Part shown: in pieces, positions 27,364 through 36,370 of the stretch
How positions within the stretch are numbered: the stretch's first letter is position 1
Layout: the number at the start of each line of letters is the position of its first letter
DNA from: an uncultured Ruminococcus sp.
GTDB taxonomy: Bacteria > Bacillota > Clostridia > Oscillospirales > Acutalibacteraceae
Assembly (NCBI GenBank): GCA_958403905.1
Contig: CATXZD010000002.1
Location: 1 to 64,000, forward strand
Length of the DNA stretch: 64,000 nt
Direction of reading: 5' to 3'
Made by a program: the position numbers and the translations under genes
The notes under the pieces: generated by a model
The model's input: only the letters and a program-made list of their open reading frames with translations
Database searches by the model: none
Told to the model about the DNA's origin: nothing

Positions 27364-30300
27364 ATGTCAAAATTTTGTGGAAAATGCGGTTCTGAATTAA
27401 ACGAAAACGGGCTTTGCCCAAATTGTGACTTGACAAAAATTGCAGCTGAAAAGGAAAGACAAATAAAAGCCGCCGAGGAGAAAAGAAAGGCTACGGTTAT
27501 TAATGAAACTGCAAATAAAAACAAAAATAATAATAGTAAGCAATATAAAGCAACAAATGACACCGTACTTAATAATTCTAAGCAAGACAATATATACCCG
27601 AAAGAGCTAACGAAAAAAGATAAGAGAGTAAAAGAAAAAGCGGATAAGGCAGCAGAGAAGGTTAAAAGAAAAGCTGAAAACAAGACAGAAAGGATTTTAA
27701 CAAAAGCCAGAAATAAAGCCGAAAATAAGACAGATAAGTCAGCGGCAAGAATTACCAAAAAAGCTGATAAAAAAGCAAGGAAGATTGCACTCATGGCTGA
27801 TAAAAAAGCGGTGAAAAAAGCGGATAAGGCGGCTAAAAAGGCTTCAAAAACAGTAGGATGGAAAATCGGTGTGTTCTTAATAAAGTTACTTGCGGTTATC
27901 CTTGCGTTAATTATTGCCTTCAGCGCAATATCGGGAGTGCTTGTGTACTTTGATATAGCGGATATTCCCGTTATTTCAGATATTATGGGCACTTTAGGAA
28001 TTAAGAACGACGATGATAATGAGCAATTTAAAAGCTTAGAGGGAAAGTTTACCGATATTTCAATTAATGATGAAAGCTCTGCTGTTGAAGCGGCAAAAGA
28101 TGCGGCAAAACAAATGGGACTTAATAATGCGGCAGATGAGCTGACCTTGCTTAATACATCAAATGTTGACGGAAGCACATATTACCGTTTGCAGGAAAAC
28201 TACAAAGGAATTCCGGTTTACGGCAGAACAATGGTTGTAATCGCAGATGAAAATGGCAACGCTCAGGGCATTACAACAAACGCAACCGATATTCCCGAGG
28301 ATATTTCCCTCACACCGTCAGTAACGCAGGAACAGGTTAATAGTTCGATTAAAGAATACATTAGCAATGAAATAGACAGAGATGACGCAACAGGTATTAC
28401 TGTTGAAGATTTAGAAGACGATAAGCTTGCCATATATAATCTTGATGATGTTAATATATACCTATTATGCTATGAAATATATGCAGAAACCGACAATGGA
28501 GCATACAGTATATTTATAGATGCCAAGAACGCAAATATAGTATTGTTTAATAATACCATATACAACCAACAACAAAAATTTACATTAGAAGGGCAAAAAA
28601 AAAGCCAAGTGTTTTATGCACAAAATGAAAATAGTATTAATGAAATGAAATATTGCTCTGATACGGGCACTATTATTTCAGTATTTAACCCTAAAACTAA
28701 TCATAAATATGATTGGTACAGAAATAATGGAGAGATTGTAAAGTGGAAAGTAAACGATACCGCAGATAAATCTGCAGTAGATGCAATGGCAAATGTTCAA
28801 ACTGTATATAATTATTATCTTAATTCATTTGGACGTGATTCGTTTGATGGTAAAGGATTAGATATCAACGTATTTGTAAATACAGAAGGTTACAGAGATG
28901 ATGAAGGCAAAGATCATGAGTATGTTAACAATGCATTTTATTGGTTTTCACCCTATGGTTCTGTTATGAATTTTCCAAAATGTTATGATAGCGATAATAA
29001 TGAAATAGATAGTTATTCAGCTGACATAGAGGTGGTCGGACATGAATTCACGCATGGCGTAGTTGCATATTCATCTGAACTTTTAGACACCAATGACAAT
29101 AAAATGCCTTCTGCTATAAATGAAGCTGTAGCTGATATTATGGGATATTGTGTTGAAGCACGAAATAATAATGATAATATTGATTGGACGAGTTCTGTCA
29201 GAACATCAATCCCAGAAAATAACAAGAATAAATCAGCTGTTTATTATTACAAAGATTATAGCAAGGACGACGATTGCCATGATAGTAGTACGATAGTATC
29301 TTATGCAGCGTACTTAATGAATACAGGTGTAAATAAAAAATATAGTAACATAGACATATCTGTTCTCGAAAAATTATGGTATAGGGTAATAATCTCGTTG
29401 CCTTCAAATAGTACATTCTCGGTGGTTCGTTCTTGTGTAGAAAAAACGGCTGAAATAATAAATTGTACAGATGCGCAAAAGGAGTGTATAAAGGCGGCGT
29501 TTGATAAAGTCGGGATCAAAGGTACATCAGAAGATAAAGCTGTAACCTATTCTTCGGATTCCGAAATATCTGTATTCGATAAAAACGGTACTGCCTATGA
29601 TAACTATACAATCAAAATAAGCGGAAAAAAGAGTACAGGTTGGTTTTCTTCGGAAGATTACAGTGACGAAATTAAGGTTAGCAACTCAAATCCAAAGAGG
29701 TTAGATCTGCCGAAAGGTACATATACAATAACGGTCTGCGATAATTACGATACCGGTAAAACAAGATCTATAAAAGCAAAGATAAAAGAAAACAACGATA
29801 ACAAGGAAATTAAATTTTCTACCGATTTCGGTGCGGACTATACCGTGCGCTCTGGCGTCAATATCAATGTATATGACGTAAACAAAGCGAAATATGATGA
29901 TTATAAAATTAAGATTGACGGCACTGCCGATGACAAAAGCTCATACAGCGATACTCAAACAATCACGAATGACTACGGTTATCATATGAACGCGCAGAAC
30001 GGACAATATACTGTTACTTTAACGGATAATAAGGATAATTCAAAAACCAAGAGCTTTACTGTAAGAATCAAAGACTCTGCCGTTAAAAGTGATATAAATG
30101 TTGAAACAGACTTCGGTAAAAAATATGGACAGTTTGATAAGTCAAAAGTTCCGTCTGACGCAGTAGAGTATAACGGACATTATTACTATATTTATGAGGC
30201 GAAAAAAGGGGAAACTGACTGGAATAAGGCAAAAGAAAGCTGTAAGTCAAAGGATGGTTATCTTGCTACGATAACTTCTGAGGATGAAAACAAGTTTGTG

Positions 30301-31728
30301 TTTACACTTCTCAATAAGTTTGGATACAAAAATGCTTACTTTGGTTTGCACGACGAAGGTTCAAATGACTGGAAATGGGATAATGGAGAGACTTTCACCT
30401 ATTCAAACTGGGCGTCGGGTGAACCAAGCTCAAGTTTTGAAGATTACGGAATGTATTATTATAAGTATACCGAACAGTGGAACGATGGTGATTTTTCATT
30501 ATCTGACGAGGATGGTAGGACAGGTTACATCTGCGAATGGGGTGAATATACGGTAGAAAATTCAGAAGTACCAGTTACCACACCGACTCGTACAACCTCA
30601 TCAGAACGTGATATTGTCCTTGTTCTTGACACTTCAGGAAGTATGTCGGGCACACCGCTTGATGAAACAAAGAAGGCTTCGACTAAGTTTGTTGATACTA
30701 TTCTGGAAGAGGATGCAAGTATAGGTATAGTAAATTATGATAATGATGCCGAGATGAAGTCCGATTTTTCAAATAGTAAAAATTCTCTTGACAGAATAAT
30801 AAACGATCTTGACACAGGAGGCGGTACCGATATTGAATCGGGTCTTCGTACAGCAGACCAAATGCTTGATAATAGCTCTGCCGAGAAGAAAATCATCGTC
30901 CTTATGAGCGACGGAGAGCCGAATGACGGTTTGGTTGGTGATGAACTGATTGCATATGCTGACGAATTAAAGAAGAAAGGAATATACATATATACTCTTG
31001 GTTTCTTTGAAAGTGTGAGTGAAAAAACAACTCCACAAATGCTTATGGAAAAAATTGCAAGTGACGGATGTCATTATGAGGTGTCCGATGCAGATAGTCT
31101 TGTGTTCTTCTTTGGTGATATCGCCGATCAGATAAACGGTCAGAAGTATATCTATGTAAGAATAGCTTGTCCTGTTGATGTTTCGGTTACATACAACGGT
31201 GAAACTCTTGATTCGTCTGAAACAGGATTGAATACCCGAACATCCTTTGGAACACTGACTTTTGAAGAAAGCGATACACAAGCTGATACAAATTTATATA
31301 GTCAGCAAACAGATCCGGACGAATCAGGTGATGACAGTGTTAAAATTTTAAGATTGAAAGAAGGTGAAGATTACGATATAGGAATTGAGGGAACAGGCAG
31401 AGGCAGAATGAACTACAGTATTGGTTTTATGAATGAAAACGGTGAATACACCGATTTCAGAAAATTCAATAATATTAAAATTACAAGAAATACCAAAATT
31501 GATACTGTGGCTAATGTATCCGATAATACTATTCTTAATGTTGACGAGGACGGTGACGGAAAATACGATCTTGTTTATAGTGCCGAAGCCAATGGTTACG
31601 GAGAGATCATAGATTACACATATATTATTTACATAGTAATCGGCGGTATTTCTGTAATAGTATTACTCGTGCTTTTTTTGATAATCAGAAACAAAATTAA
31701 AAAAACGCAAAGTATTAAAGAAAAATAA
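27364..31728 (+). CDS. Zinc-ribbon membrane protein with thermolysin, C-type lectin and VWA domains
   Basis: GAGGTG precedes ATG 27364; the longer frame overlaps the previous gene without a site. The 1,454-residue product has, in order: a zinc ribbon (MSKFCGKCGSELNENGLCPN), a Lys-rich coiled coil (about 70-165), a membrane segment (about 170-200), an FTP/PepSY-type propeptide (about 245-400), an M4 peptidase with HEFTH near 560 and NEAVAD near 587, two beta modules (about 725-915), a C-type lectin domain (about 930-1060, ending GYICEWG), a von Willebrand A domain with MIDAS DTSGSMS near 1089 and GGGTD, and a C-terminal membrane segment (about 1415-1443) with a basic tail. The outer part is thus held at both ends. 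I infer an adhesin-protease on the cell surface. All catalytic zinc ligands are present. Confidence 0.9.
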   Translation: MSKFCGKCGSELNENGLCPNCDLTKIAAEKERQIKAAEEKRKATVINETANKNKNNNSKQYKATNDTVLNNSKQDNIYPKELTKKDKRVKEKADKAAEKVKRKAENKTERILTKARNKAENKTDKSAARITKKADKKARKIALMADKKAVKKADKAAKKASKTVGWKIGVFLIKLLAVILALIIAFSAISGVLVYFDIADIPVISDIMGTLGIKNDDDNEQFKSLEGKFTDISINDESSAVEAAKDAAKQMGLNNAADELTLLNTSNVDGSTYYRLQENYKGIPVYGRTMVVIADENGNAQGITTNATDIPEDISLTPSVTQEQVNSSIKEYISNEIDRDDATGITVEDLEDDKLAIYNLDDVNIYLLCYEIYAETDNGAYSIFIDAKNANIVLFNNTIYNQQQKFTLEGQKKSQVFYAQNENSINEMKYCSDTGTIISVFNPKTNHKYDWYRNNGEIVKWKVNDTADKSAVDAMANVQTVYNYYLNSFGRDSFDGKGLDINVFVNTEGYRDDEGKDHEYVNNAFYWFSPYGSVMNFPKCYDSDNNEIDSYSADIEVVGHEFTHGVVAYSSELLDTNDNKMPSAINEAVADIMGYCVEARNNNDNIDWTSSVRTSIPENNKNKSAVYYYKDYSKDDDCHDSSTIVSYAAYLMNTGVNKKYSNIDISVLEKLWYRVIISLPSNSTFSVVRSCVEKTAEIINCTDAQKECIKAAFDKVGIKGTSEDKAVTYSSDSEISVFDKNGTAYDNYTIKISGKKSTGWFSSEDYSDEIKVSNSNPKRLDLPKGTYTITVCDNYDTGKTRSIKAKIKENNDNKEIKFSTDFGADYTVRSGVNINVYDVNKAKYDDYKIKIDGTADDKSSYSDTQTITNDYGYHMNAQNGQYTVTLTDNKDNSKTKSFTVRIKDSAVKSDINVETDFGKKYGQFDKSKVPSDAVEYNGHYYYIYEAKKGETDWNKAKESCKSKDGYLATITSEDENKFVFTLLNKFGYKNAYFGLHDEGSNDWKWDNGETFTYSNWASGEPSSSFEDYGMYYYKYTEQWNDGDFSLSDEDGRTGYICEWGEYTVENSEVPVTTPTRTTSSERDIVLVLDTSGSMSGTPLDETKKASTKFVDTILEEDASIGIVNYDNDAEMKSDFSNSKNSLDRIINDLDTGGGTDIESGLRTADQMLDNSSAEKKIIVLMSDGEPNDGLVGDELIAYADELKKKGIYIYTLGFFESVSEKTTPQMLMEKIASDGCHYEVSDADSLVFFFGDIADQINGQKYIYVRIACPVDVSVTYNGETLDSSETGLNTRTSFGTLTFEESDTQADTNLYSQQTDPDESGDDSVKILRLKEGEDYDIGIEGTGRGRMNYSIGFMNENGEYTDFRKFNNIKITRNTKIDTVANVSDNTILNVDEDGDGKYDLVYSAEANGYGEIIDYTYIIYIVIGGISVIVLLVLFLIIRNKIKKTQSIKEK

Positions 31729-31752
31729 TTAACAAAGAGAGGGAAATGAATT

Positions 31753-32433
31753 ATGTCAAAATTTTGTGGGAATTGTGGAAGCCAAATGGATGATAACGCT
31801 GTAGTGTGCGGTAACTGTGGATGCAGTATGTCGGATAATAAGACGACATTCAAACCAAGCGACCCCGAACAGGATAAAGCGAAAAAAAGCAAAATAAAAA
31901 AGATAATAGGAATATGTGCTGCGGTAGTGGCAGTTGCATTGGTTGTTGTTATCTGCTTCAATTTCATAGGTGGAAGAAGTTATAAATCCGTAGTAGATAC
32001 ATATATAGAGGCGAGTATAAAGGAACCCGACGCAGCGGCTGCCTTAGAATTATTTCCAGATGAGCTTTTAAGCAAATCTTTGAGGGATGAAGGAATGACC
32101 AGAACTGAAGCAGTTAAAAAATTGCAGGATTCTCTTGACAGTGCGGTAGAACAAATTGAAAAATATTGCGATGATTGGTCGGTTTCGTGGGAAGTAGTTG
32201 ATATTGTTGATGCATCAAACTCCGAGGTTAAATATTTAAGCGACGATTGTGAGGATTTGTATGATTTTAAGGTATCGGCAAAAAAAGATTTAACTGTAGA
32301 AATTGCTGTGGAAGTAACCGTTGATGGTGAAACCAAAACGAATACTCAAGACTTGGATTTGACATTGATTAAATCAGGAAAATCTTGGTATTTGTGGGGA
32401 ATTGAAGGTTCAAGTATAGACAGCCTTTTTTAA
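31753..32433 (+). CDS. Zinc-ribbon membrane protein with small NTF2/DUF4878-like outer domain
   Basis: The product is 226 residues. GAGGGAAATG spacing supports ATG 31753. It has a zinc ribbon (MSKFCGNCGSQMDDNAVVCG, then NCG), a basic stop-transfer stretch (KKSKIKK), a membrane segment near 55-75 and an outer domain of about 150 residues beginning YKSVVDTYIEASIKEPDAAA, the pattern of the DUF4878/NTF2-like lipoprotein domain. It is 24 bp after the protease gene and in the same transcript. The role is unknown. Confidence 0.82.
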   Translation: MSKFCGNCGSQMDDNAVVCGNCGCSMSDNKTTFKPSDPEQDKAKKSKIKKIIGICAAVVAVALVVVICFNFIGGRSYKSVVDTYIEASIKEPDAAAALELFPDELLSKSLRDEGMTRTEAVKKLQDSLDSAVEQIEKYCDDWSVSWEVVDIVDASNSEVKYLSDDCEDLYDFKVSAKKDLTVEIAVEVTVDGETKTNTQDLDLTLIKSGKSWYLWGIEGSSIDSLF

Positions 32434-32450
32434 CTTCGTGAAATGAAAAA

Positions 32451-32484
32451 TTGCAGTCCGTTAGAAAAAACAAGCGGACTGCAA
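32451..32484 (+). other. Intergenic hairpin
   Basis: TTGCAGTCCG at 32451-32460 pairs perfectly with CGGACTGCAA at 32475-32484. No T-run follows, so it is more likely an mRNA-stability or processing element than a terminator. Confidence 0.5.
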
Positions 32485-32514
32485 AGTATAAATATGAAAG
32501 ATAGGAGAATACAT

Positions 32515-33597
32515 ATGGCGAAATTTTGCGGTAATTGCGGTGCAGAATTAGAAAGTGATTCCTTTTTTTGCTCAGAGTGTGGGACGAAGATTGAATGTGA
32601 TAAAGAAATAACAAATAAAAAGGATAAGACCAAGGTCAAGAGAATAATCGGGTCAGCTATTGTAATTATGTCCATTTTTACTGTTGCTTTCATTGGAATA
32701 AAAGTATTTTCTTTTATTCAGAGTGTCCCGTCAGAAGAGAAAATACAAATGTCAGTAAATAATTTGCAAAACGGAGCGTGGGCTGCAAGCGATGGAAAAT
32801 GGCTTTATTATTGCGGTGATGGTTTGTGTAAGATGCGTCTTAAAGATGGCAATAACCAATCTGTTATACTAGGTGATGCTTATCCGCAACATATGTTTTG
32901 TGTAGGAAATAATCTCTTGTATTTCGACTCTATGAAATATCATAAACTCAGCGGGGATAATATAGAGGATTTACAGTTTAGCGTATTCACGGAAAAATGC
33001 ATGCAATGTGATGGCAGAAATTATTATGTAACAGGATTGGGTAATTATGATGAGAGTGGAATTTATGTGACTGATTTAAAAAACACAGAGAAAATTACCA
33101 AAATTTCTGATATTTCTCCTACTCGCTTGCTTTTGCAAGGAGAATATTTATACGCTATCAGCGGCTTTGATTCTGTAAATAATTCTTCAAATGAAAACTA
33201 CGGAACATGGAGAATGGACAAGGATGGCAAAAACCCAATTTTAGTATTTAATTATTGTCCAAATTATATTGTTTTCTCAGGAGATAAAATGTATTACACA
33301 AACGAAGAAGGTACAATTTGTTCTGCAAACCTTGACGGTTCAAATGAAACCATATTTGAGGGAACTGTTACAAAAAACGGATTAAATGTATCTGATGATT
33401 ACATTTTTTACATTGATAATGATACAAAAAGAATATGTCGCATGGAAAAAGACGGTAGTAATAATGAAGAAATTAACTATAACCAAAGTGAATATCTTCA
33501 TATTATTGAAGATTGGATTTTCTATGAAAATAAAGATTGTGATAACAAGCTTTACAAAATGAGTTTTGATGGTAGCTATAATAAGTCAATATACTAA
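32515..33597 (+). CDS. Zinc-ribbon membrane protein with DUF5050-like propeller
   Basis: ATG 32515 has TAGGAG 8 bp upstream. The 360-residue product has a zinc ribbon (MAKFCGNCGAELESDSFFCS, then ECG), a basic stretch, a membrane segment (about 45-70) and an outer domain of about 280 residues built of short repeats (WLYYCGDGLCKM, KMYYTNEEGTICS, YIFYIDNDTKRICRM, WIFYENKD). These repeats are the DUF5050/beta-propeller type also found in the caspase-like protein and in the candidate immunity protein at 9005. It probably binds protein or glycan; no catalytic residues are visible. Confidence 0.83.
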   Translation: MAKFCGNCGAELESDSFFCSECGTKIECDKEITNKKDKTKVKRIIGSAIVIMSIFTVAFIGIKVFSFIQSVPSEEKIQMSVNNLQNGAWAASDGKWLYYCGDGLCKMRLKDGNNQSVILGDAYPQHMFCVGNNLLYFDSMKYHKLSGDNIEDLQFSVFTEKCMQCDGRNYYVTGLGNYDESGIYVTDLKNTEKITKISDISPTRLLLQGEYLYAISGFDSVNNSSNENYGTWRMDKDGKNPILVFNYCPNYIVFSGDKMYYTNEEGTICSANLDGSNETIFEGTVTKNGLNVSDDYIFYIDNDTKRICRMEKDGSNNEEINYNQSEYLHIIEDWIFYENKDCDNKLYKMSFDGSYNKSIY

Positions 33598-33686
33598 AAA
33601 ATAAAACATTTTAAATTGAAACTTTTGTGATAAGATTAATGATCTAGTACATATAAGGCGAATATCAAATTTTTGGAGTGATAATT

Positions 33687-34580
33687 ATGCAATGCCCTAA
33701 ATGCGGAACAGAAAATAGAGTTGATGTAAAGTTTTGTAAAAAATGTGGTTGCAATATGATTGATGCGGTTAAAGATGAATTCTCTGAATCAATACCTGCA
33801 TATAAAAAGAAAAAGAAATCAAAGAAAAGATGGTTGCTACTTATAGTATTTATTTTTATAGTTATAGTTGTTTCGGCTGCTATAGTTTATTTTACTGTGT
33901 TTGAAGGTTCAATTGATAAAATACATTCTACCAGTGGCAATGATTCGTCAAATAAAACTACTTCTTTGATTGAAACGACTGCTGAAGATACAACTGTTTC
34001 ATCTACAACCGAACCGTCAACAACAGAAGTAACTACACAAGCATTTTCGAATATTTCGGTTCCCGATGTGGTCGGATTAAAATATTCCGATGCTTACAAT
34101 AAACTTAATAATCTGAGAATAAAATGTAACGCTGTTTATCAATATAGTGACACTATTGCTAAAGATTATGTAATTAGTCAGTATCCTGCCAAAGGAAAAG
34201 ATTTAGACAACAATGAAAGTATGATTGTATATGTCTCAACAGGAACTGATAGTACCTCTGTTTCTTCAAACTCAAATTCAAATTCAAATGTAAATACAAA
34301 TACAAATGACTACATACTCAACGGTTCGGATTCAAGATACATAGATAAAAGCGAATTGTCATCTTTGAGTGAAACAAAGATGGAGCTTGCTCTGAATGAG
34401 ATATATGCTAGACACGGCAGATTTTTTTCCACAAAGTCAATTGCCGATTATTTTAATTCTAAATCTTGGTATCACGGAACAGTTTCAGCTGAGAATTTTG
34501 ATGAAAGTGTCTTTAATAAATACGAGAAGGCTAACAGAGATTTAATTGTAGATTTTATGGAAGAAAAAGGATATAGATAA
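33687..34580 (+). CDS. Zinc-ribbon membrane protein with PASTA and YARHG domains
   Basis: ATG 33687 lies 8 bp after TGGAG; an in-frame GTG three codons earlier overlaps that site. The 297-residue product has a zinc ribbon (MQCPKCGTENRVDVKFCKKC), a Lys-rich stretch, a membrane segment (about 48-70), a Thr/Ser-rich linker, a PASTA domain (about 128-190: VPDVVGLKYSDAYNKL, then GKDLDNNESMIVYVS) and a C-terminal YARHG domain (about 225-297: NEIYARHGRFF). PASTA domains bind uncrosslinked peptidoglycan in PknB-type kinases, and YARHG is an outer-surface module. Here both sit on a kinase-less anchor, so the protein is likely wall-attached from the membrane. Confidence 0.87.
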   Translation: MQCPKCGTENRVDVKFCKKCGCNMIDAVKDEFSESIPAYKKKKKSKKRWLLLIVFIFIVIVVSAAIVYFTVFEGSIDKIHSTSGNDSSNKTTSLIETTAEDTTVSSTTEPSTTEVTTQAFSNISVPDVVGLKYSDAYNKLNNLRIKCNAVYQYSDTIAKDYVISQYPAKGKDLDNNESMIVYVSTGTDSTSVSSNSNSNSNVNTNTNDYILNGSDSRYIDKSELSSLSETKMELALNEIYARHGRFFSTKSIADYFNSKSWYHGTVSAENFDESVFNKYEKANRDLIVDFMEEKGYR

Positions 34581-34616
34581 ATTTCAAAAGAATTTACTAT
34601 TATAGGAGTGGTGAAT

Positions 34617-35642
34617 GTGAGATGTTCTAACTGTGGAACAGAAAACGGTGCAGGTATAAAGTTCTGCAAAAAATGTGGTAATTCTTTATACCAGACTTCA
34701 GAAAATTATAATGTTGATTATCGGGATGAATATAAAAACACATCTGTTGATTACTTTGAAAACAATAATCAGAATAAAAAGTCGTCCAAAAAATGGTTGT
34801 GGATTTTATTAATTGTTTTGGTGTTATTGATAACTGCTGCTGCATTATATTTTATCGTATTTAGAGAATCAGGCGAAAATATTTCGAATGTAACTGAAAG
34901 CACTGCTTCTTTAACCTATGCAGATACAACTGCAGTTACTGAGAGTACAATTGAATCTACGACACAAACATCTCCGCAAGTTGTTGTGCCTGATATAGCG
35001 GGATTGAGCGTTGATGATGCGAAAAAGAAACTGAGTGATGTAGGTCTAAAGTATGACCTTATATATAATCAAAATCAGTCAGTACAAAAGGGATATGTCA
35101 TTAGTCAACAGCCGATATCAGGAAGAAATGTTAACGAAAATGAAACAGTTACTATATATGTTTCAGAAGGATACGATATGATTGAAACAACTCTTAATTC
35201 AAATAACATCGGCGACACTCCGCCTCGATTTAGTTTTATTACGGCTTCTTCAACATTAGCACCTGAGGGTGAATTCAGTTATCAGGCATATAATCTGAAA
35301 AATAATGATGATACTTGCTGGTGTGAAGGTGTAAACGGTATTGGTATTGGAGAATATGTTATGTTTTCAAGTAATACACTTCAAAGCGTATCCGGAATCA
35401 GCATAGTTAACGGCTATGCAAAGGATAGTACTGTATATAATAATAACTGTCGTGTAAAAAAACTTGAATTTGAATTTTCTGACGGTACAATATTGACCAA
35501 AAGTATTTCAGATAGAAGTAATTTGCAAAATATTTCTTTTGATAAAACTATAAATACTAAATATATTAAGATGACGATAGTTGAAATATACAAAGGAGAG
35601 GCATATGATGATACATGTATTTCATTTATATCACCATATTAA
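34617..35642 (+). CDS. Zinc-ribbon membrane protein with PASTA and glycan-binding domain
   Basis: GTG 34617 is 8 bp after AGGAG and gives the same N-terminus length as its paralogue upstream; GTGs at 34608 and 34611 are too close to the site. The 341-residue product has a zinc ribbon (MRCSNCGTENGAGIKFCKKC), a membrane segment (about 60-82), a PASTA-like domain (about 120-190: VPDIAGLSVDDAKKKL, then GRNVNENETVTIYVSEG) and a C-terminal beta domain (about 205-341: ASSTL, CWCEGVNGIGIGEYV, NGYAKD) that matches the NADase-type glycan-binding/discoidin-like pattern. It is the product of duplication with the preceding gene followed by domain swap. It probably recognises wall or host glycans. Confidence 0.85.
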   Translation: MRCSNCGTENGAGIKFCKKCGNSLYQTSENYNVDYRDEYKNTSVDYFENNNQNKKSSKKWLWILLIVLVLLITAAALYFIVFRESGENISNVTESTASLTYADTTAVTESTIESTTQTSPQVVVPDIAGLSVDDAKKKLSDVGLKYDLIYNQNQSVQKGYVISQQPISGRNVNENETVTIYVSEGYDMIETTLNSNNIGDTPPRFSFITASSTLAPEGEFSYQAYNLKNNDDTCWCEGVNGIGIGEYVMFSSNTLQSVSGISIVNGYAKDSTVYNNNCRVKKLEFEFSDGTILTKSISDRSNLQNISFDKTINTKYIKMTIVEIYKGEAYDDTCISFISPY

Positions 35643-35694
35643 TATATAATTTTATGTAGTAAATTTTTAAAAAAATGGTATGATGGAGTTTTTT

Positions 35695-36339
35695 ATGAAA
35701 AACTTATTTTATAATTGTCTTTTAAGTAATATGTTCAATAGAGTTTTGTTTCTTTTTGTATTTTCTATTTTATGCATTACAGTTGTTATGAGTGGGTGTT
35801 CACAAAAAGATAATGATGAATCTCGCATAAAAGAAGAAACAATTGTTGCGACTACAAAAGAAATAGAGTCAACTGCGCCTTTTGCTACTGATTTTGCTAC
35901 CGAGGAGGCTACAACGATACCACCGACAACAGAAGTTGTAACGGAAAAGATTATTGAAACGGAATCCCATACAGAAAACACATTAGAAAAATATCTTGGT
36001 ACATGGTCAGATGTTGATAACAATGGTCAGGGTTTTACTGTAACAATTGTTTCAATTAATGGAGATATTATTGAATGTTACATGTGCAAGACAGCACCAA
36101 ATGCAGCTCATATAGCGATGACAGAAAAAATCTTTGGTCAGCTAGTTGAGGATAACAAAGTGTATTTTGATTTTACCGATTCGTTTATGAATGTTGGAAA
36201 TGGTATTTTGACATTAAATGATGATACCATCTATATCAACGCTACGGTTACTGAGTTTGATCAGCCGTATTTGTATGCCCTTATGGGAGAAGGTGAACTT
36301 GTAAAAATAAGTGATTCGACAGAGGTTCCGTACCTTTAA
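35695..36339 (+). CDS. Lipoprotein, last gene of the surface cluster
   Basis: ATG 35695 has TGGAG at good distance; upstream in-frame ATGs lack one. The 214-residue product has a long signal region with lipobox near residues 31-34 (VMSGC), a Thr/Glu-rich linker (about 45-100) and a small beta domain (LEKYLGTWSDVDNNGQGFTV). The linker composition matches the Thr-rich linkers of the two PASTA proteins, but the zinc ribbon is replaced by a lipid anchor. The function is unknown; it is likely an outer-surface binding protein. Confidence 0.8.
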   Translation: MKNLFYNCLLSNMFNRVLFLFVFSILCITVVMSGCSQKDNDESRIKEETIVATTKEIESTAPFATDFATEEATTIPPTTEVVTEKIIETESHTENTLEKYLGTWSDVDNNGQGFTVTIVSINGDIIECYMCKTAPNAAHIAMTEKIFGQLVEDNKVYFDFTDSFMNVGNGILTLNDDTIYINATVTEFDQPYLYALMGEGELVKISDSTEVPYL

Positions 36340-36361
36340 TTATTCCCTAACAAAGAATAAT
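36339..36361. terminator. Weak hairpin between convergent genes
   Basis: ATTATTC at 36339-36345 and GAATAAT at 36355-36361 form a 7-bp AT-rich stem between the lipoprotein gene and the convergent sigma-like gene. A bidirectional terminator is possible but weak. Confidence 0.3.
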
Positions 36362-36370
36362 ATATATAGT

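Noticed and set aside
27303..28178. 291-codon frame on the minus strand
   Set aside because: It is antisense to the Lys-rich coiled coil and propeptide of the thermolysin-type gene; AAA/AAG/GCN-rich coding yields long Phe/Leu/Ser antisense frames. It lacks a ribosome binding site and domain.
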